In this document: piece by piece, positions 1 to 8,042 of the stretch | Layout: each line of letters opens with the position of its first letter | Position numbering within the stretch: the first letter of the stretch is position 1 | Source: Muribaculaceae bacterium Isolate-104 (HZI) | GTDB taxonomy: Bacteria; Bacteroidota; Bacteroidia; Bacteroidales; Muribaculaceae | Reading direction: 5' to 3' | Length of the DNA stretch: 64,000 nucleotides | Assembly: GCA_003762715.1 (NCBI GenBank) | Contig: RIBJ01000041.1 | Location: forward strand, 1-64,000 | Program-made: the position numbers and the translations under genes | Notes under the pieces: generated by a model | Database searches by the model: none | Told to the model about the DNA's origin: nothing | What the model saw: the letters and a program-made list of their open reading frames with translations, nothing else

Positions 1-52
1 TGGGATTCAGCAGAAAGAACAGTCTGTCGTTGTTACTGTAAGATTTTGTATG

Positions 53-60
53 TAACTTTG
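53..60 (+). promoter_or_regulatory. Putative sigma-ABfr promoter
   Basis: TAACTTTG matches the Bacteroidetes -7 consensus TAnnTTTG, with TTG 20 bp upstream (30-32). Transcription would start near 64 and run into the hairpins at 112-145 and 171-204, with no ORF of any length between, so the unit looks like a short untranslated transcript. An incomplete frame open to the window's left edge ends at 55, so the promoter could overlap the stop of an upstream gene. Confidence 0.5.
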
Positions 61-111
61 TAGACATTTAATTTGTTATTTGTCACTAAGTTACAAAAAC
101 TTTTTGACATG

Positions 112-145
112 ACAAAGCCCCGGCTTGCGAAAGTCAGGGCTTTGT
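112..145 (+). terminator. Hairpin terminator
   Basis: A 9-bp perfect stem (ACAAAGCCC at 112-120 with GGGCTTTGT at 137-145) is followed by a T-rich stretch. The 5' arm overlaps another possible pairing: TGACAAA (110-116) can also pair with TTTGTCA (79-85), so the two hairpins exclude each other. Confidence 0.6.
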
Positions 146-170
146 TTTATGTTTTTCAACAGGTTATAAA

Positions 171-204
171 AAAGAGGCTGCGCCTATTTTGACACAGCCT
201 CTTT
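171..204. terminator. Bidirectional hairpin terminator
   Basis: AAAGAGGCTG (171-180) pairs with CAGCCTCTTT (195-204). T runs follow on both strands, so it can end plus-strand transcripts from the left and the minus-strand XRE regulator gene that stops at 255. Confidence 0.7.
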
Positions 205-254
205 TTTTGAGAATCAAATTTTCAAAGTGCTTTTTCTCTTTCTTGAATATTGCC

Positions 255-755
255 TTATTTTTTAGGAACTCCAGGGATAAACGATTCAAAGCTATTGTCG
301 TTATAATAAACTATTATATTTACTATTTTCTTTGCTTTATCCGCATCAAAAGCAATAGCAGTTGGTTTCAGCGGTATTTCTATATCGCTTATGCCATCTT
401 CTATTTTTTCTGCTTCAGAATCCTGATATCCTTTTTCAAAGTCTAACGAATTACTAACAGACTCATTTTCGGATATATGCGCATCTGAAAAGTCAATTAA
501 TGATTGATTTTGAGCCTCTGAAAGTTGAATATTTGTATCATTCAACATATCTCCCTCGCCAAAAAGCAACCATGTGACGTTTAGAGCAGGGTATTCAGCA
601 TGAAGTTTACGAATCAACTCATCGCTAACTTTTTTGTTTCGCCCGTTTAGCAATTGAGACAGGGTCGGGCGGGGTATTTTGCACATGTCTGCAAATTGTG
701 TTACCGGAATATTCAGGTAGCTGATGAATGTTTTCAATCGGGAAACCAAGTCCAT
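255..755 (-). CDS. XRE-family helix-turn-helix regulator
   Basis: A 166-aa protein with an N-terminal lambda-repressor-type HTH (about residues 4-60). QFADMCKIPRPTLSQLLNGR is the helix-turn-helix region, and the following stretch with LNVTWLLFGEGDML is typical of Bacteroidetes XRE repressors of mobile elements and stress genes. The C-terminal 100 residues are acidic and Ser/Glu-rich with no recognised peptidase S24 domain, so a LexA-type self-cleavage mechanism is not supported. The ATG at 755 lies about 30 nt downstream of a good promoter. Target genes are unknown; the small ORFs to the right are possible partners. The family call is firm, the role is not. Confidence 0.85.
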   Translation of the reverse strand: MDLVSRLKTFISYLNIPVTQFADMCKIPRPTLSQLLNGRNKKVSDELIRKLHAEYPALNVTWLLFGEGDMLNDTNIQLSEAQNQSLIDFSDAHISENESVSNSLDFEKGYQDSEAEKIEDGISDIEIPLKPTAIAFDADKAKKIVNIIVYYNDNSFESFIPGVPKK

Positions 756-786
756 TTTGTAAATTTGACGTTTTTAGATGCTTTTG

Positions 787-818
787 CAAATGTAATCAAT
801 ATATTTTGAATATGCAAA
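787..818 (-). promoter_or_regulatory. sigma-ABfr promoter of the XRE gene
   Basis: On the minus strand TTTG (818-815) is followed after 20 bp by TACATTTG (794-787), a full match to the Bacteroidetes consensus. The predicted start is near 783, giving a leader of about 28 nt before the ATG at 755. Confidence 0.7.
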
Positions 819-1105
819 TTTCAATAGTAAACGATCTGGTTGCATATGTAAAGAGGGTAGGGGGCGCAAGATGTGATAGGACGGTAAAATCTCCGATACA
901 GCTAAATGCAGCACTTTAATTTAGCAATGCAGATGCTTGATAAATAGTGTATTGCTGCGATTTTAAGGCAAGTAGTCGCCTGTATTTGCCTAAAATTGAC
1001 AATTTCTTACATTAAGACTTTAAATGACATACTTAATAAGTTGGAATTCAATGCAATATTGTGTATTGTTAACAACTGCTTAACTTGTTGTTTTGCAAAT
1101 GCAAC

Positions 1106-1390
1106 TCAAAATATCAACAATAATGAAGTCCTGTTTACACATGTACGAGTTGTTGAAGAATGCAAATAGAGTGACCTCGAGCAGGGGTGTTTACAATTAC
1201 ATTTGTGAGTTTGCGTTTGTTTTTCGAAACTCGTGTTTGCAAATTCATACTGTAGAGTGACGCAGATATATATTTGTAAATTATCCGCATGACGATTATT
1301 GACACTCTTATTTATCTCATTATAGGTGTGTTGCGTATATTTATAACAATTCTCGCATTCTTGCGGATTTAGGCTTTCACAAATATTCAT
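1106..1390 (-). CDS. Hypothetical small Cys/His/Asn-rich protein (doubtful)
   Basis: A 94-aa ORF that I do not recognise. The N-terminus (MNICESLNPQECENCYKYTQ) has paired cysteines, and a GGGAG stretch sits a few bases before the ATG, which favours translation. Against it are the low-complexity Thr/Asn/Cys composition, the lack of a consensus promoter and the AT-rich surroundings. If real, it would be a small accessory protein of the XRE-regulator patch. The rest of 756-1535 shows only the XRE promoter and AT-rich sequence. Confidence 0.25.
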   Translation of the reverse strand: MNICESLNPQECENCYKYTQHTYNEINKSVNNRHADNLQIYICVTLQYEFANTSFEKQTQTHKCNCKHPCSRSLYLHSSTTRTCVNRTSLLLIF

Positions 1391-1552
1391 GCTAACTCCC
1401 TCTATTTAACACAGATAAGTATATTTGCAGTTGTAATCAGCTATATTAAATCAATTTTTAGCAAAAAATGATTGCATGGAGTAAATATCACGCATTGCTT
1501 TTGTTAGAGATGTTTATGCCGGATGTGCAAAGAGCTTGCCCATGTATGGTAT

Positions 1553-1560
1553 TATATTTG
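1553..1560 (+). promoter_or_regulatory. Putative -7 element before the 69-aa ORF
   Basis: TATATTTG fits TAnnTTTG. No TTG lies at the ideal distance (a TTG at 1536-1538 is 14 bp away). It sits downstream of the earliest in-frame start codons at 1536 and 1542, so it argues for the ATG at 1584 as the real start. Confidence 0.4.
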
Positions 1561-1583
1561 TGTCGTTATTAATGTTTTATGCT

Positions 1584-1796
1584 ATGAATGAATCTATTGT
1601 ATTCAGTAACAGAGTGTTGAAGTCGCTTCAATCCATGCCTTGCCGAGAACGACGATTAATTTCGCAAGCTCTTACCAATGAGCTTTTGCTTGGCGAAGAC
1701 CCCGCCAAGTCATTAACTCCATTTCAATCAATTCTTTATACAATGATTAGATTCTATATACAGAAAGATAATCCGCATCTTGAGGGCGGTGCTTAG
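1584..1796 (+). CDS. Small hypothetical protein
   Basis: A 70-aa soluble, mixed-charge protein beginning MNESIVFSNRVLKSLQ. The frame is open from 1536 (TTG) and 1542 (ATG), but a -7 promoter element at 1553-1560 would place the transcript start after those, so I take the ATG at 1584. The central part (CRERRLISQALTNELLLGED) looks like a two-helix unit. The general shape resembles short proteins often found near XRE regulators in Bacteroidales accessory DNA, but I cannot name a family. It is followed by the strong stem-loop at 1851-1892. Confidence 0.55.
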   Translation: MNESIVFSNRVLKSLQSMPCRERRLISQALTNELLLGEDPAKSLTPFQSILYTMIRFYIQKDNPHLEGGA

Positions 1797-1850
1797 ATGG
1801 TTATCCAATATTATTTTGATAAACGGTTTTCATTCGCGTATTTCAAAGCT

Positions 1851-1892
1851 ATTCCCCGTCAAGAACCAAATATTGAATTCTTGACGGGGAAT
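1851..1892. terminator. Long perfect stem-loop between convergent genes
   Basis: A 15-bp perfect inverted repeat (ATTCCCCGTCAAGAA, 1851-1865, and its complement at 1878-1892) with a 12-nt loop. It lies between the plus-strand gene ending at 1796 and the minus-strand ABC-F gene ending at 1928. There is no clean T tract, so termination by this hairpin is probable but not certain. Confidence 0.6.
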
Positions 1893-1927
1893 AATACGGT
1901 AATTTGTTTATTATGAAGTATATAAAG

Positions 1928-3895
1928 TCAATTTGAGTTTTCGAGCTTAGCAAGCTCGGTACATGCCAATTCCCACAAGCTCATGGCATTCTCTAATTTT
2001 TTTGTAGTGTCTGAGTGCTTGATATACAAATCATTGTCTGTTTCTCCATTGGAAAAGCGTTCTTCCAACGCTGTCAGTTGATTTTCCAGTTCAGTAATCA
2101 TAAGTTCGGCTTCCTCTACTTTTTTACGGCACTTTCTTACTATGCGCTCTTTTTCTTTCTGATCCACATAGCTGAGTTTTGTTGACGGTGTATTGTCTGG
2201 CTTGCCTGTATTGGCGTTTTTTTTGGTTTTGCCGCCATCCTTATTTGATACTGAAGGTGCTTTACTGCGTTCGAGGTCAGTCAGATTTGTCATTTTTTTC
2301 TTTTCAAGGAATTCATATATTCCTCCCAGGCATTCCCTGATTTTTCCTCCACCAAATTCATATACTTTTTCAACAAGACCGTCGAGAAATTCGCGGTCAT
2401 GGCTGACAACAATCACCGTACCGTTGAAATCTTTTATTGCTTGCTTTAAGATATCTTTGGTTTTCATGTCAAGGTGATTTGTCGGCTCGTCAAGTATCAG
2501 AAGATTGACCGGTTCCAATAATAACCGAATCATTGCGAGTCGAGTTTTTTCGCCTCCGCTAAGCACTTTTACCTTTTTGTCGCTATCTTCACCGCCAAAC
2601 ATGAAAGCTCCTAAAATATCTCGTATTTTGGTTCGTATATCACCAACAGCCACTCTGTCTATTGTGTCAAAAACAGAGATATCTTCATCAAGTAACTGTG
2701 CCTGATTCTGGGCAAAATATCCTATTTTTACGTTGTGTCCTATTTTTAGATTTCCTTCAAAGGGAATCTCTCCCATGATACACTTTACCAACGTTGATTT
2801 GCCTTCTCCGTTTTTTCCTACAAAAGCAACCTTCTCTCCTCTTTTTATAGTGAGATTCGCATTTGAAAATACAACATGATTGCCATACTTTTTTTCAACA
2901 TTTTCCGCTATTACCGGATAGTCGCCGGAGCGTGGGGCCGGTGGAAATTTTAAATTGAGATGAGAGGTATCTACTTCGTCAACCTCTATTCTTTCGATTT
3001 TTGCCAGCTGTTTTATGCGGCTTTGTACCTGAACGCTTTTAGTAGCCTTGTAACGAAATCTTTCTATGAAGTCTTCCGTGTCGGAAATTTGTTTCTGCTG
3101 GTTCTGATATGCTCGCATCTGCTGCTCGATTCTTTCTTTTCGAAGCTCAACAAATTTTGAATAGTTCACGGCATAATCATAGATTTTACCTAAAGAAATC
3201 TCTATGGTGCGGTTTGTCACATTGTCAATGAATGCGCGGTCGTGGCTGACAAGCACCACCGCATTGGCTTTGGTTGACAGGAACTGCTCAAGCCATTGAA
3301 TTGATTCGATATCCAGGTGGTTTGTCGGCTCATCAAGCAACAGTACATCGGGGCGAACCAATAACAGTTTTGCCAATTCTATTCTCATGCGCCACCCTCC
3401 GCTGAACTCGGAAGTCTGCCGGTTGAAATCATCTCGTTTGAATCCGAGACCAATCAGTGTCTTTTCTATTTCCGCGTCCTGATTTTCCGTAACCTCCAGA
3501 GATATCCGGTCGGTAAGAGATGTCATCCTGTCTATCAGGTCTTGATAGGATTCGCTTTCATAATCGGAGCGGGTTTCAAGGGCTTTGTTTATGTTGTCAA
3601 GCTGCTTGTGCATCTCATCAATATGCGCGAAGGCTTTTCTGACCTCCTGAATAACAGTCAGTGTATCATTGAGCTGCATTTGCTGAGGCAAATAACCGAC
3701 AGAAATGTCCGCAGGCATCGATACGTTGCCGCTTGTAGGCATTTGCAATCCGGCAATGATTTTAAGCATTGTGCTTTTACCGGCGCCATTTTTGCCTACC
3801 AAAGCAATTTTATCCCGCTTGTTTATAACATAGCTGATATTGTCAAATAATGTCTTAGCGCTGAACTCAACACTGAGATTCTGTATGGAAACCAT
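1928..3895 (-). CDS. ABC-F family ATPase (Uup/EttA-type)
   Basis: A 655-aa soluble protein with two ABC nucleotide-binding domains and no membrane segments, the layout of ABC-F translation factors that act at the ribosomal E site. The first Walker A is GKNGAGKST at residues 34-42, with signature SGGWRMR and Walker B LLLDEPTNHLD. The second half has GKNGEGKST, signature SGGEKTR and LLILDEPTNHLD. A basic linker joins the domains, and a Lys/Glu-rich coiled-coil tail (last 90 residues) is like the DNA/RNA-binding C-terminus of Uup. Housekeeping Uup/YdiF-type is more likely than an antibiotic-resistance ABC-F, but the subfamily cannot be fixed by eye. It is monocistronic, with its own promoter at 3928-3959. 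Confidence 0.9.
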   Translation of the reverse strand: MVSIQNLSVEFSAKTLFDNISYVINKRDKIALVGKNGAGKSTMLKIIAGLQMPTSGNVSMPADISVGYLPQQMQLNDTLTVIQEVRKAFAHIDEMHKQLDNINKALETRSDYESESYQDLIDRMTSLTDRISLEVTENQDAEIEKTLIGLGFKRDDFNRQTSEFSGGWRMRIELAKLLLVRPDVLLLDEPTNHLDIESIQWLEQFLSTKANAVVLVSHDRAFIDNVTNRTIEISLGKIYDYAVNYSKFVELRKERIEQQMRAYQNQQKQISDTEDFIERFRYKATKSVQVQSRIKQLAKIERIEVDEVDTSHLNLKFPPAPRSGDYPVIAENVEKKYGNHVVFSNANLTIKRGEKVAFVGKNGEGKSTLVKCIMGEIPFEGNLKIGHNVKIGYFAQNQAQLLDEDISVFDTIDRVAVGDIRTKIRDILGAFMFGGEDSDKKVKVLSGGEKTRLAMIRLLLEPVNLLILDEPTNHLDMKTKDILKQAIKDFNGTVIVVSHDREFLDGLVEKVYEFGGGKIRECLGGIYEFLEKKKMTNLTDLERSKAPSVSNKDGGKTKKNANTGKPDNTPSTKLSYVDQKEKERIVRKCRKKVEEAELMITELENQLTALEERFSNGETDNDLYIKHSDTTKKLENAMSLWELACTELAKLENSN

Positions 3896-3927
3896 CTCTA
3901 TCGGTCTGTTTTATATATAATAATGTG

Positions 3928-3959
3928 CAAAGTTAGCCACACCGTGTTATAATTCCAAA
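3928..3959 (-). promoter_or_regulatory. sigma-ABfr promoter of the ABC-F gene
   Basis: Minus-strand TTTG (3959-3956), 20 bp, TAACTTTG (3935-3928). The predicted leader to the ATG at 3895 is about 29 nt. Confidence 0.7.
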
Positions 3960-4063
3960 TAAGGCTGACCCGCGGTTGTATTTTGGCTGAGTCATCTGAA
4001 CAAACGCGCACAGCTACGCGTTAATACTACGAAATTAAACAACAACACACATTATATATACAA

Positions 4064-4651
4064 ATGAAAGAAGATCCTATCTATGTACAGCCGCGTCTAC
4101 CCTATGCGCCAGATGCGCTCGCTCCCGCTATTTCACAAGAGACTGTGGATTATCATTACGGCAAACATGAAAAAGCCTATATTGATAATCTTAACAAACT
4201 GATAGAAGGAACAGAGTATGAGGATATGGCTCTTGAGGATATAATACGCTCATCTTCAGGAGCCTTGTTTAACAATGCCTCTCAGGCATGGAATCATATA
4301 TTTTATTTCTTCACATTTTCGCCTGATGGCGGCGGAGAACCTGATGGAGACTTGCGAAAGGCTATTGACCGAGACTTTGGGTCTTTTGAAAAATTTCAAA
4401 AAGATTTTGTTCAGGCAGGAGTAAGTCTTTTTGGTTCCGGTTGGGTATGGCTTTCCAAGGATAATGACGGAAAACTGTTTATAACACAGGCTTCCAATGC
4501 CGGAAATCCTTTGACGGACGGTCTTACCCCATTGTTGGCTTTTGACGTTTGGGAACACGCATATTATCTTGATTATCAAAATCGCAGGGCAGATTCCTTA
4601 AATAAATTATGGGAAATTGTCGACTGGGATGTTGTAGCATCAAGATACTGA
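4064..4651 (+). CDS. sodB: Superoxide dismutase, Fe-type
   Basis: A 195-aa cytoplasmic Fe/Mn superoxide dismutase, converting superoxide to oxygen and peroxide. It aligns by eye along its full length with E. coli SodB. The four metal ligands are visible: His31 (in YHYGKH), His78 (in NNASQAWNHIF), and Asp161 and His165 (in DVWEHAYY). Gln74 at the outer-sphere position is the Fe-enzyme arrangement, although Bacteroides enzymes of this type can be cambialistic. There is no signal peptide. The gene stands alone with converging neighbours. No clean terminator was found; the GC-rich repeat at about 4690-4715 is an imperfect direct repeat rather than a good stem. In an anaerobe this enzyme gives aerotolerance. 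Confidence 0.95.
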   Translation: MKEDPIYVQPRLPYAPDALAPAISQETVDYHYGKHEKAYIDNLNKLIEGTEYEDMALEDIIRSSSGALFNNASQAWNHIFYFFTFSPDGGGEPDGDLRKAIDRDFGSFEKFQKDFVQAGVSLFGSGWVWLSKDNDGKLFITQASNAGNPLTDGLTPLLAFDVWEHAYYLDYQNRRADSLNKLWEIVDWDVVASRY

Positions 4652-4761
4652 ACTCACAGCACTAATAAGCATAATGTGATGAATGGAAAGGGAGCCGCTC
4701 GTGAGAGCCGCTCTCTTTTTTAGTATGGCTATCTATATGGTGTCAATAACGGCTATAGCAA

Positions 4762-5712
4762 TCAGAAGCCGAAAGCAACATTGTCAATATAAAAAGTAAG
4801 CCCCTCAGTGCCTACATACGGTTCTCCGTTTCCGCTGCTTATCATTACAATGGCGTGAGTGGGTACTGCGTCGGCATTGTCCCATTTTTCTTCGTTGACT
4901 TTCACGAGCTTGCCTTTAGAATTTCGTGCATAATATGCGTTGGAGCCGTTTCTTAATCCGAGCCATTTATATTCTGAATCAGATGAAACATCTCCATAAA
5001 CAAGAGGAATTTTATGACCGTTTTGCCATGGTGACCCATTTTTGAAGTGTTCACCTCCTGTTGCCACTCTCGCTGCATGTATATTTCCATCCGCATCTTC
5101 CCAACGGCGTTGAAGCATTATGAAAACAACAGCTTCATCGCGTCCCGGCAATGTTTTTTTTGGACCGAATCCGGTAGACCTTATGCGGCAGTCTGTCATA
5201 GGCATGTCCACTTTATAGTCAAATGACAGGCATTTGGGGCGCTTGTTGTACTTCATTCCCATTTCCATTTTTGAATATGGGTCTCCGGTACTTGAAATAG
5301 GCTCTATCATCTCGCCCAGAAACATTGAGCCGGCAACCATGACATTCATATTTATAAGCCCCAGCACTTTGACGGTTTCCATCTGCGTGCATAGCTTGGC
5401 ACACTTATTTGTCTTGGTGCGCTGGTGCGGATATACTGCGTTTGAAGCTTTAGTCACTCCGGACACCTTTGCATATACATTGCTGGTGGCCCAAGGTGAG
5501 CCTCCAAGGTTCTTGTACGGAGTATTTTCGCTGATTCGTGTTGTCGGTCCTACTTCATAGACAGTTCTATGCTTCCCTCCGATAACAACCGATTCTGTTA
5601 TGTCTCTGGTTACCCAGTTTTCAAAATCTCCGAATTTTATAGGCTCAGTCTGAGCATATCCTACTAACGCCGCTCCGGAAAATGCCGAAGCCAAAAGTAT
5701 ATTCTTTTTCAT
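4762..5712 (-). CDS. Secreted PCMD-type (putative carbohydrate metabolism domain) protein
   Basis: A 316-aa exported protein. The first 20 residues (MKKNILLASAFSGAALVGYA) form a signal peptide cut after AYA/GYA, with no lipobox cysteine. The mature part begins FGDFENWVTRDI and ends with TEGLTFYIDNVAFGF. This front and back pattern, with a beta-sandwich between, is that of PCMD-domain proteins of Bacteroidetes, which are cell-surface or periplasmic and thought to handle glycans; no activity is proven. It has its own promoter (TAACTTTG, minus strand, 5737-5730), 32 bp after the end of the DUF3943 gene. No susCD pair is nearby, so the glycan link is weak. Confidence 0.65.
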   Translation of the reverse strand: MKKNILLASAFSGAALVGYAQTEPIKFGDFENWVTRDITESVVIGGKHRTVYEVGPTTRISENTPYKNLGGSPWATSNVYAKVSGVTKASNAVYPHQRTKTNKCAKLCTQMETVKVLGLINMNVMVAGSMFLGEMIEPISSTGDPYSKMEMGMKYNKRPKCLSFDYKVDMPMTDCRIRSTGFGPKKTLPGRDEAVVFIMLQRRWEDADGNIHAARVATGGEHFKNGSPWQNGHKIPLVYGDVSSDSEYKWLGLRNGSNAYYARNSKGKLVKVNEEKWDNADAVPTHAIVMISSGNGEPYVGTEGLTFYIDNVAFGF

Positions 5713-5729
5713 ATGCTATTTTGATGGTG

Positions 5730-5737
5730 CAAAGTTA
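5730..5737 (-). promoter_or_regulatory. Promoter -7 element of the PCMD gene
   Basis: Minus-strand TAACTTTG lies 17 nt before the ATG at 5712. No clear -33 TTG is present at the expected distance. It uncouples this gene from the upstream DUF3943 gene. Confidence 0.5.
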
Positions 5738-5744
5738 GTGTTTT

Positions 5745-6638
5745 TTAAAATCTTATAGAAACGGTAAGCATAGTCTCAATGCCGTGTTTGCCAGGAGCAA
5801 TACTGAAACCTCCGGCAAAATCTGTGGTGTTGTTCTGCTTGGCAAAACGCTTTGCGCGCTTTTGATCTCCTCTGAAGTATCCGAGAGTCTCGTTTACCGG
5901 ATCGCAAATAAAAGCGACAAAATAGCCAAGAATAGGAGACCCCCACAGCCTGTATCCCTCTGATACAATGTGACGTTTCAACTTATAGAAACATTCACCC
6001 ATGACTGAGCCGACAACCGGAGTTATTACAAGGTCTTGAACCGATGGTATTTCATTGAACGCCTCAAAGCCGTATTCCCAAAAGAAAGTCGATATACAGA
6101 AGCTGTACATGAAAGAGCCAAAGCAATTGAATCCGCATGACCGGGCAGACATATAGTATGCTGCTCCGGCATAGGGATGCAGTATATAATTGAAAATGAA
6201 TTTGTCTCCATCCCATACCGGGCCGGCTTTCAGGTGGTTTACATAGCGTTTGAACAATGGCACTCTGTTGTTTGCTGCTTTGTTCCATGCTGTTGCGTCT
6301 TCCGGCAGAGCCTCAAGTATTAACATTGTGGTGACTCCTCCCGCCATAAGTACAGCGGTGTTAGCCCATAACCTGCCCCAGTTGGGAATGCTCAAAGTTC
6401 TGGAGTACGGGAGTTGATATAGATTGATGCCGAGACGTCTATAATCTACTGCTTTCTGATTTTCAGGTATCTCGGCATATGGTATGTGTGGGGTTGGAAA
6501 GGATGTGTCATACACGGACGCCGGTCGTGATATCTGTTCCAACACAATTGATTTTGCAGCACAAGTTTTGGCATAAGCGCCCGATGATGCTGACAAAACA
6601 AGCATATATAATATAGTGTGAAGAATTGTGCGTTTCAT
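5745..6638 (-). CDS. DUF3943 family membrane-associated protein
   Basis: A 297-aa protein with an N-terminal signal peptide (MKRTILHTILYMLVLSASSGAYA). It carries the DUF3943 core, with FNYILHPYAGAAYYMSARSCG and STFFWEYGFEAFNEIPSVQDLVITPVVGSVMGE, and ends with an amphipathic aromatic strand (TMLTVSIRF), as in outer-membrane proteins. The function of DUF3943 is unknown; location in the outer envelope is inferred. The open frame begins with TTG at 6653, but the ATG at 6638 gives the cleaner signal peptide. The IS4 element ends only about 50 bp upstream, so the native promoter may have been displaced. Confidence 0.75.
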   Translation of the reverse strand: MKRTILHTILYMLVLSASSGAYAKTCAAKSIVLEQISRPASVYDTSFPTPHIPYAEIPENQKAVDYRRLGINLYQLPYSRTLSIPNWGRLWANTAVLMAGGVTTMLILEALPEDATAWNKAANNRVPLFKRYVNHLKAGPVWDGDKFIFNYILHPYAGAAYYMSARSCGFNCFGSFMYSFCISTFFWEYGFEAFNEIPSVQDLVITPVVGSVMGECFYKLKRHIVSEGYRLWGSPILGYFVAFICDPVNETLGYFRGDQKRAKRFAKQNNTTDFAGGFSIAPGKHGIETMLTVSIRF

Positions 6639-6685
6639 TTTAGTAGATGACAAAAATTAAACTTATGCTGTTAAACATTTAATTT

Positions 6686-7862
6686 TTAAGCGATTAAATT
6701 GTAAAAGTCCCTGAAATTTAGTAATTTAAAGGAAAAGTTTGGCGACTTTTCTCCATGAAAACTACTAATTCCAAGGACTCGGTCAAAGTTAACCAAATCC
6801 TCCCGATTATGCAAGAGCATTTTGGACAAAATATGAATCTGGCACGCATAAAACTTATGGCGTTGCTGCTCCATGCACTCTGTGTGGTGCAGACTGTCAG
6901 CCTCCACAAACTGGCTGATGCGATGCCTACGGCTGTCGACAAGGATTCCAACCTCAGACGGCTCCAAAGATTCTTTGCCAGGTATGTTCTTGACCTTGAC
7001 ATAATAGCCCGGATGATTTTCTCGCTGCTTCCCCGTCAAGACCGGTCTTGTGCTCAGCATGGATCGCACCAACTGGAAGTTCGGAGAGTTCAATATCAAC
7101 ATTCTCATGTTGGGCATCACCTATAAAGGGATTGCCTTCCCTTTGATATTCAGTCTTCTCTCTAAACGTGGCAACTCCAACTGGGAAGAACGCAAGAAGA
7201 TTATGGAACGCTTTATCCGTCTCTTCGGAGCGGAATGTATCGACTCCCTTGTGGCAGACCGCGAGTTCATCGGAAAGGAATGGACAGGATGGCTCAACAG
7301 CCGTCGCATACGGTATTACATTCGAATACGTCAGAATTTCTGGATTGTCAAGCCTCCCACCGGTGAAAGAATCCGTGCATGGTGGCTGTTCAATGATTTG
7401 AAGGTCGGTCAGGAGAAATTCTTCCATAAGCTCTTTCTTCACAAAGGTGAGTATGTCTCTCTTGCCGGCAGCCGGATCAAAAACTCCGATGGTGTTCCGG
7501 AATTGCAGATTCTCATATGCTTCAACCGGCCCGAGGAGGCGATTTTGACATACAAAAAACGATGGGAGATAGAAACGGCTTTCAGAGCCATGAAATCTTC
7601 CGGCTTCAACATCGAGGACACCCATATGCGTGATATGGACCGCATCGCAAGACTTGTCGCGATGGTCTGCATGGCTCTTGTATGGGCGTATCTCGTTGGT
7701 GAACATAAAGATGTGAATATTAAACCGATAAAGATTCTGAAACATGGAAAAAAGGCAAAGTCGCTTGTCAAGTACGGTTTGGAGGAGATTTCGACCATAC
7801 TTATGCGTCCGGTTTATACTCCAAAATTCGATGTTTTCAAATTTTTGTCATGTACTTAAGCG
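6686..7862 (+). mobile_element. IS4-family insertion sequence, probably inactive
   Basis: An insertion sequence of about 1.16 kb with one IS4-type transposase split by a frameshift. A short direct repeat TTAAGCG occurs at 6686-6692 and 7856-7862 and could be the target duplication, although 7 bp is short for IS4 relatives and the right copy contains the transposase stop codon. No good terminal inverted repeat was found; the inner ends match only about 9 of 16 bases. Boundaries are therefore approximate. The element lies between the divergent DUF3943 and Omp85-type genes. Confidence 0.65.
6755..7859 (+). pseudogene. IS4-family transposase, split by a one-base frameshift
   Basis: The first part (6755 to about 7033) encodes the N-terminal region ending FSLLP. 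The second part, in the +1 frame, continues VKTGLVLSMDRTNWKFG to the stop at 7857-7859. Removing one C from the CCCC run at 7031-7034 restores a continuous protein of about 367 aa. The DDE residues are present: Asp in SMDRTNW, Asp in LVADREFIG, and Glu in the YREK-like motif KKRWEIETAFRAMKS. Nothing else is damaged, so the change is recent, a sequencing error, or a +1 slip site. The minus-strand ORFs here are shadows. Confidence 0.85.
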
Positions 7863-8030
7863 TTTCATAAAATCATAGTTGAATTTATATTGTAACGCAT
7901 TCGTAACGCGCTTGTATTTTATGAGACCAATAAAAAATACTAAAAACGGAAGTTTTCCTTTTTGCCGATTTTATAGGTCAAAAAGGGTAACTCCTTAAAC
8001 GATAGTGTGTAGTGGTAAATATTTTTTTAG

Positions 8031-8038
8031 TAATTTTG
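8031..8038 (+). promoter_or_regulatory. Putative -7 element before the Omp85-type gene
   Basis: TAATTTTG fits TAnnTTTG but has no TTG at the proper distance, and it lies only 4 nt before the GTG start at 8043, giving an almost leaderless transcript. The rest of 7863-8030 is AT-rich and holds a tandem GTAACGC pair (7892-7898, 7903-7909) of unknown role. Confidence 0.4.
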
Positions 8039-8042
8039 CTGC

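Noticed and set aside
1-55. Possible C-terminal end of a plus-strand gene (frame 2, ...VVVTVRFCM, stop at 53-55)
   Set aside because: Only 17 codons are visible and no family can be recognised; the stop overlaps a promoter element, so it cannot be told from chance.
4686-4722. Terminator after sodB
   Set aside because: The GC-rich GAGCCGCTC copies are direct, not inverted, and pair only with mismatches.
6954-7745. Long minus-strand open frame (263 codons) across the IS element
   Set aside because: It lies antisense to the transposase with DDE motifs and shows no protein motif; it is a shadow of biased codons.
6686-7862. Terminal inverted repeats of the IS element
   Set aside because: The best pairing of the inner ends matched only about 9 of 16 bases, so the ends are not claimed.
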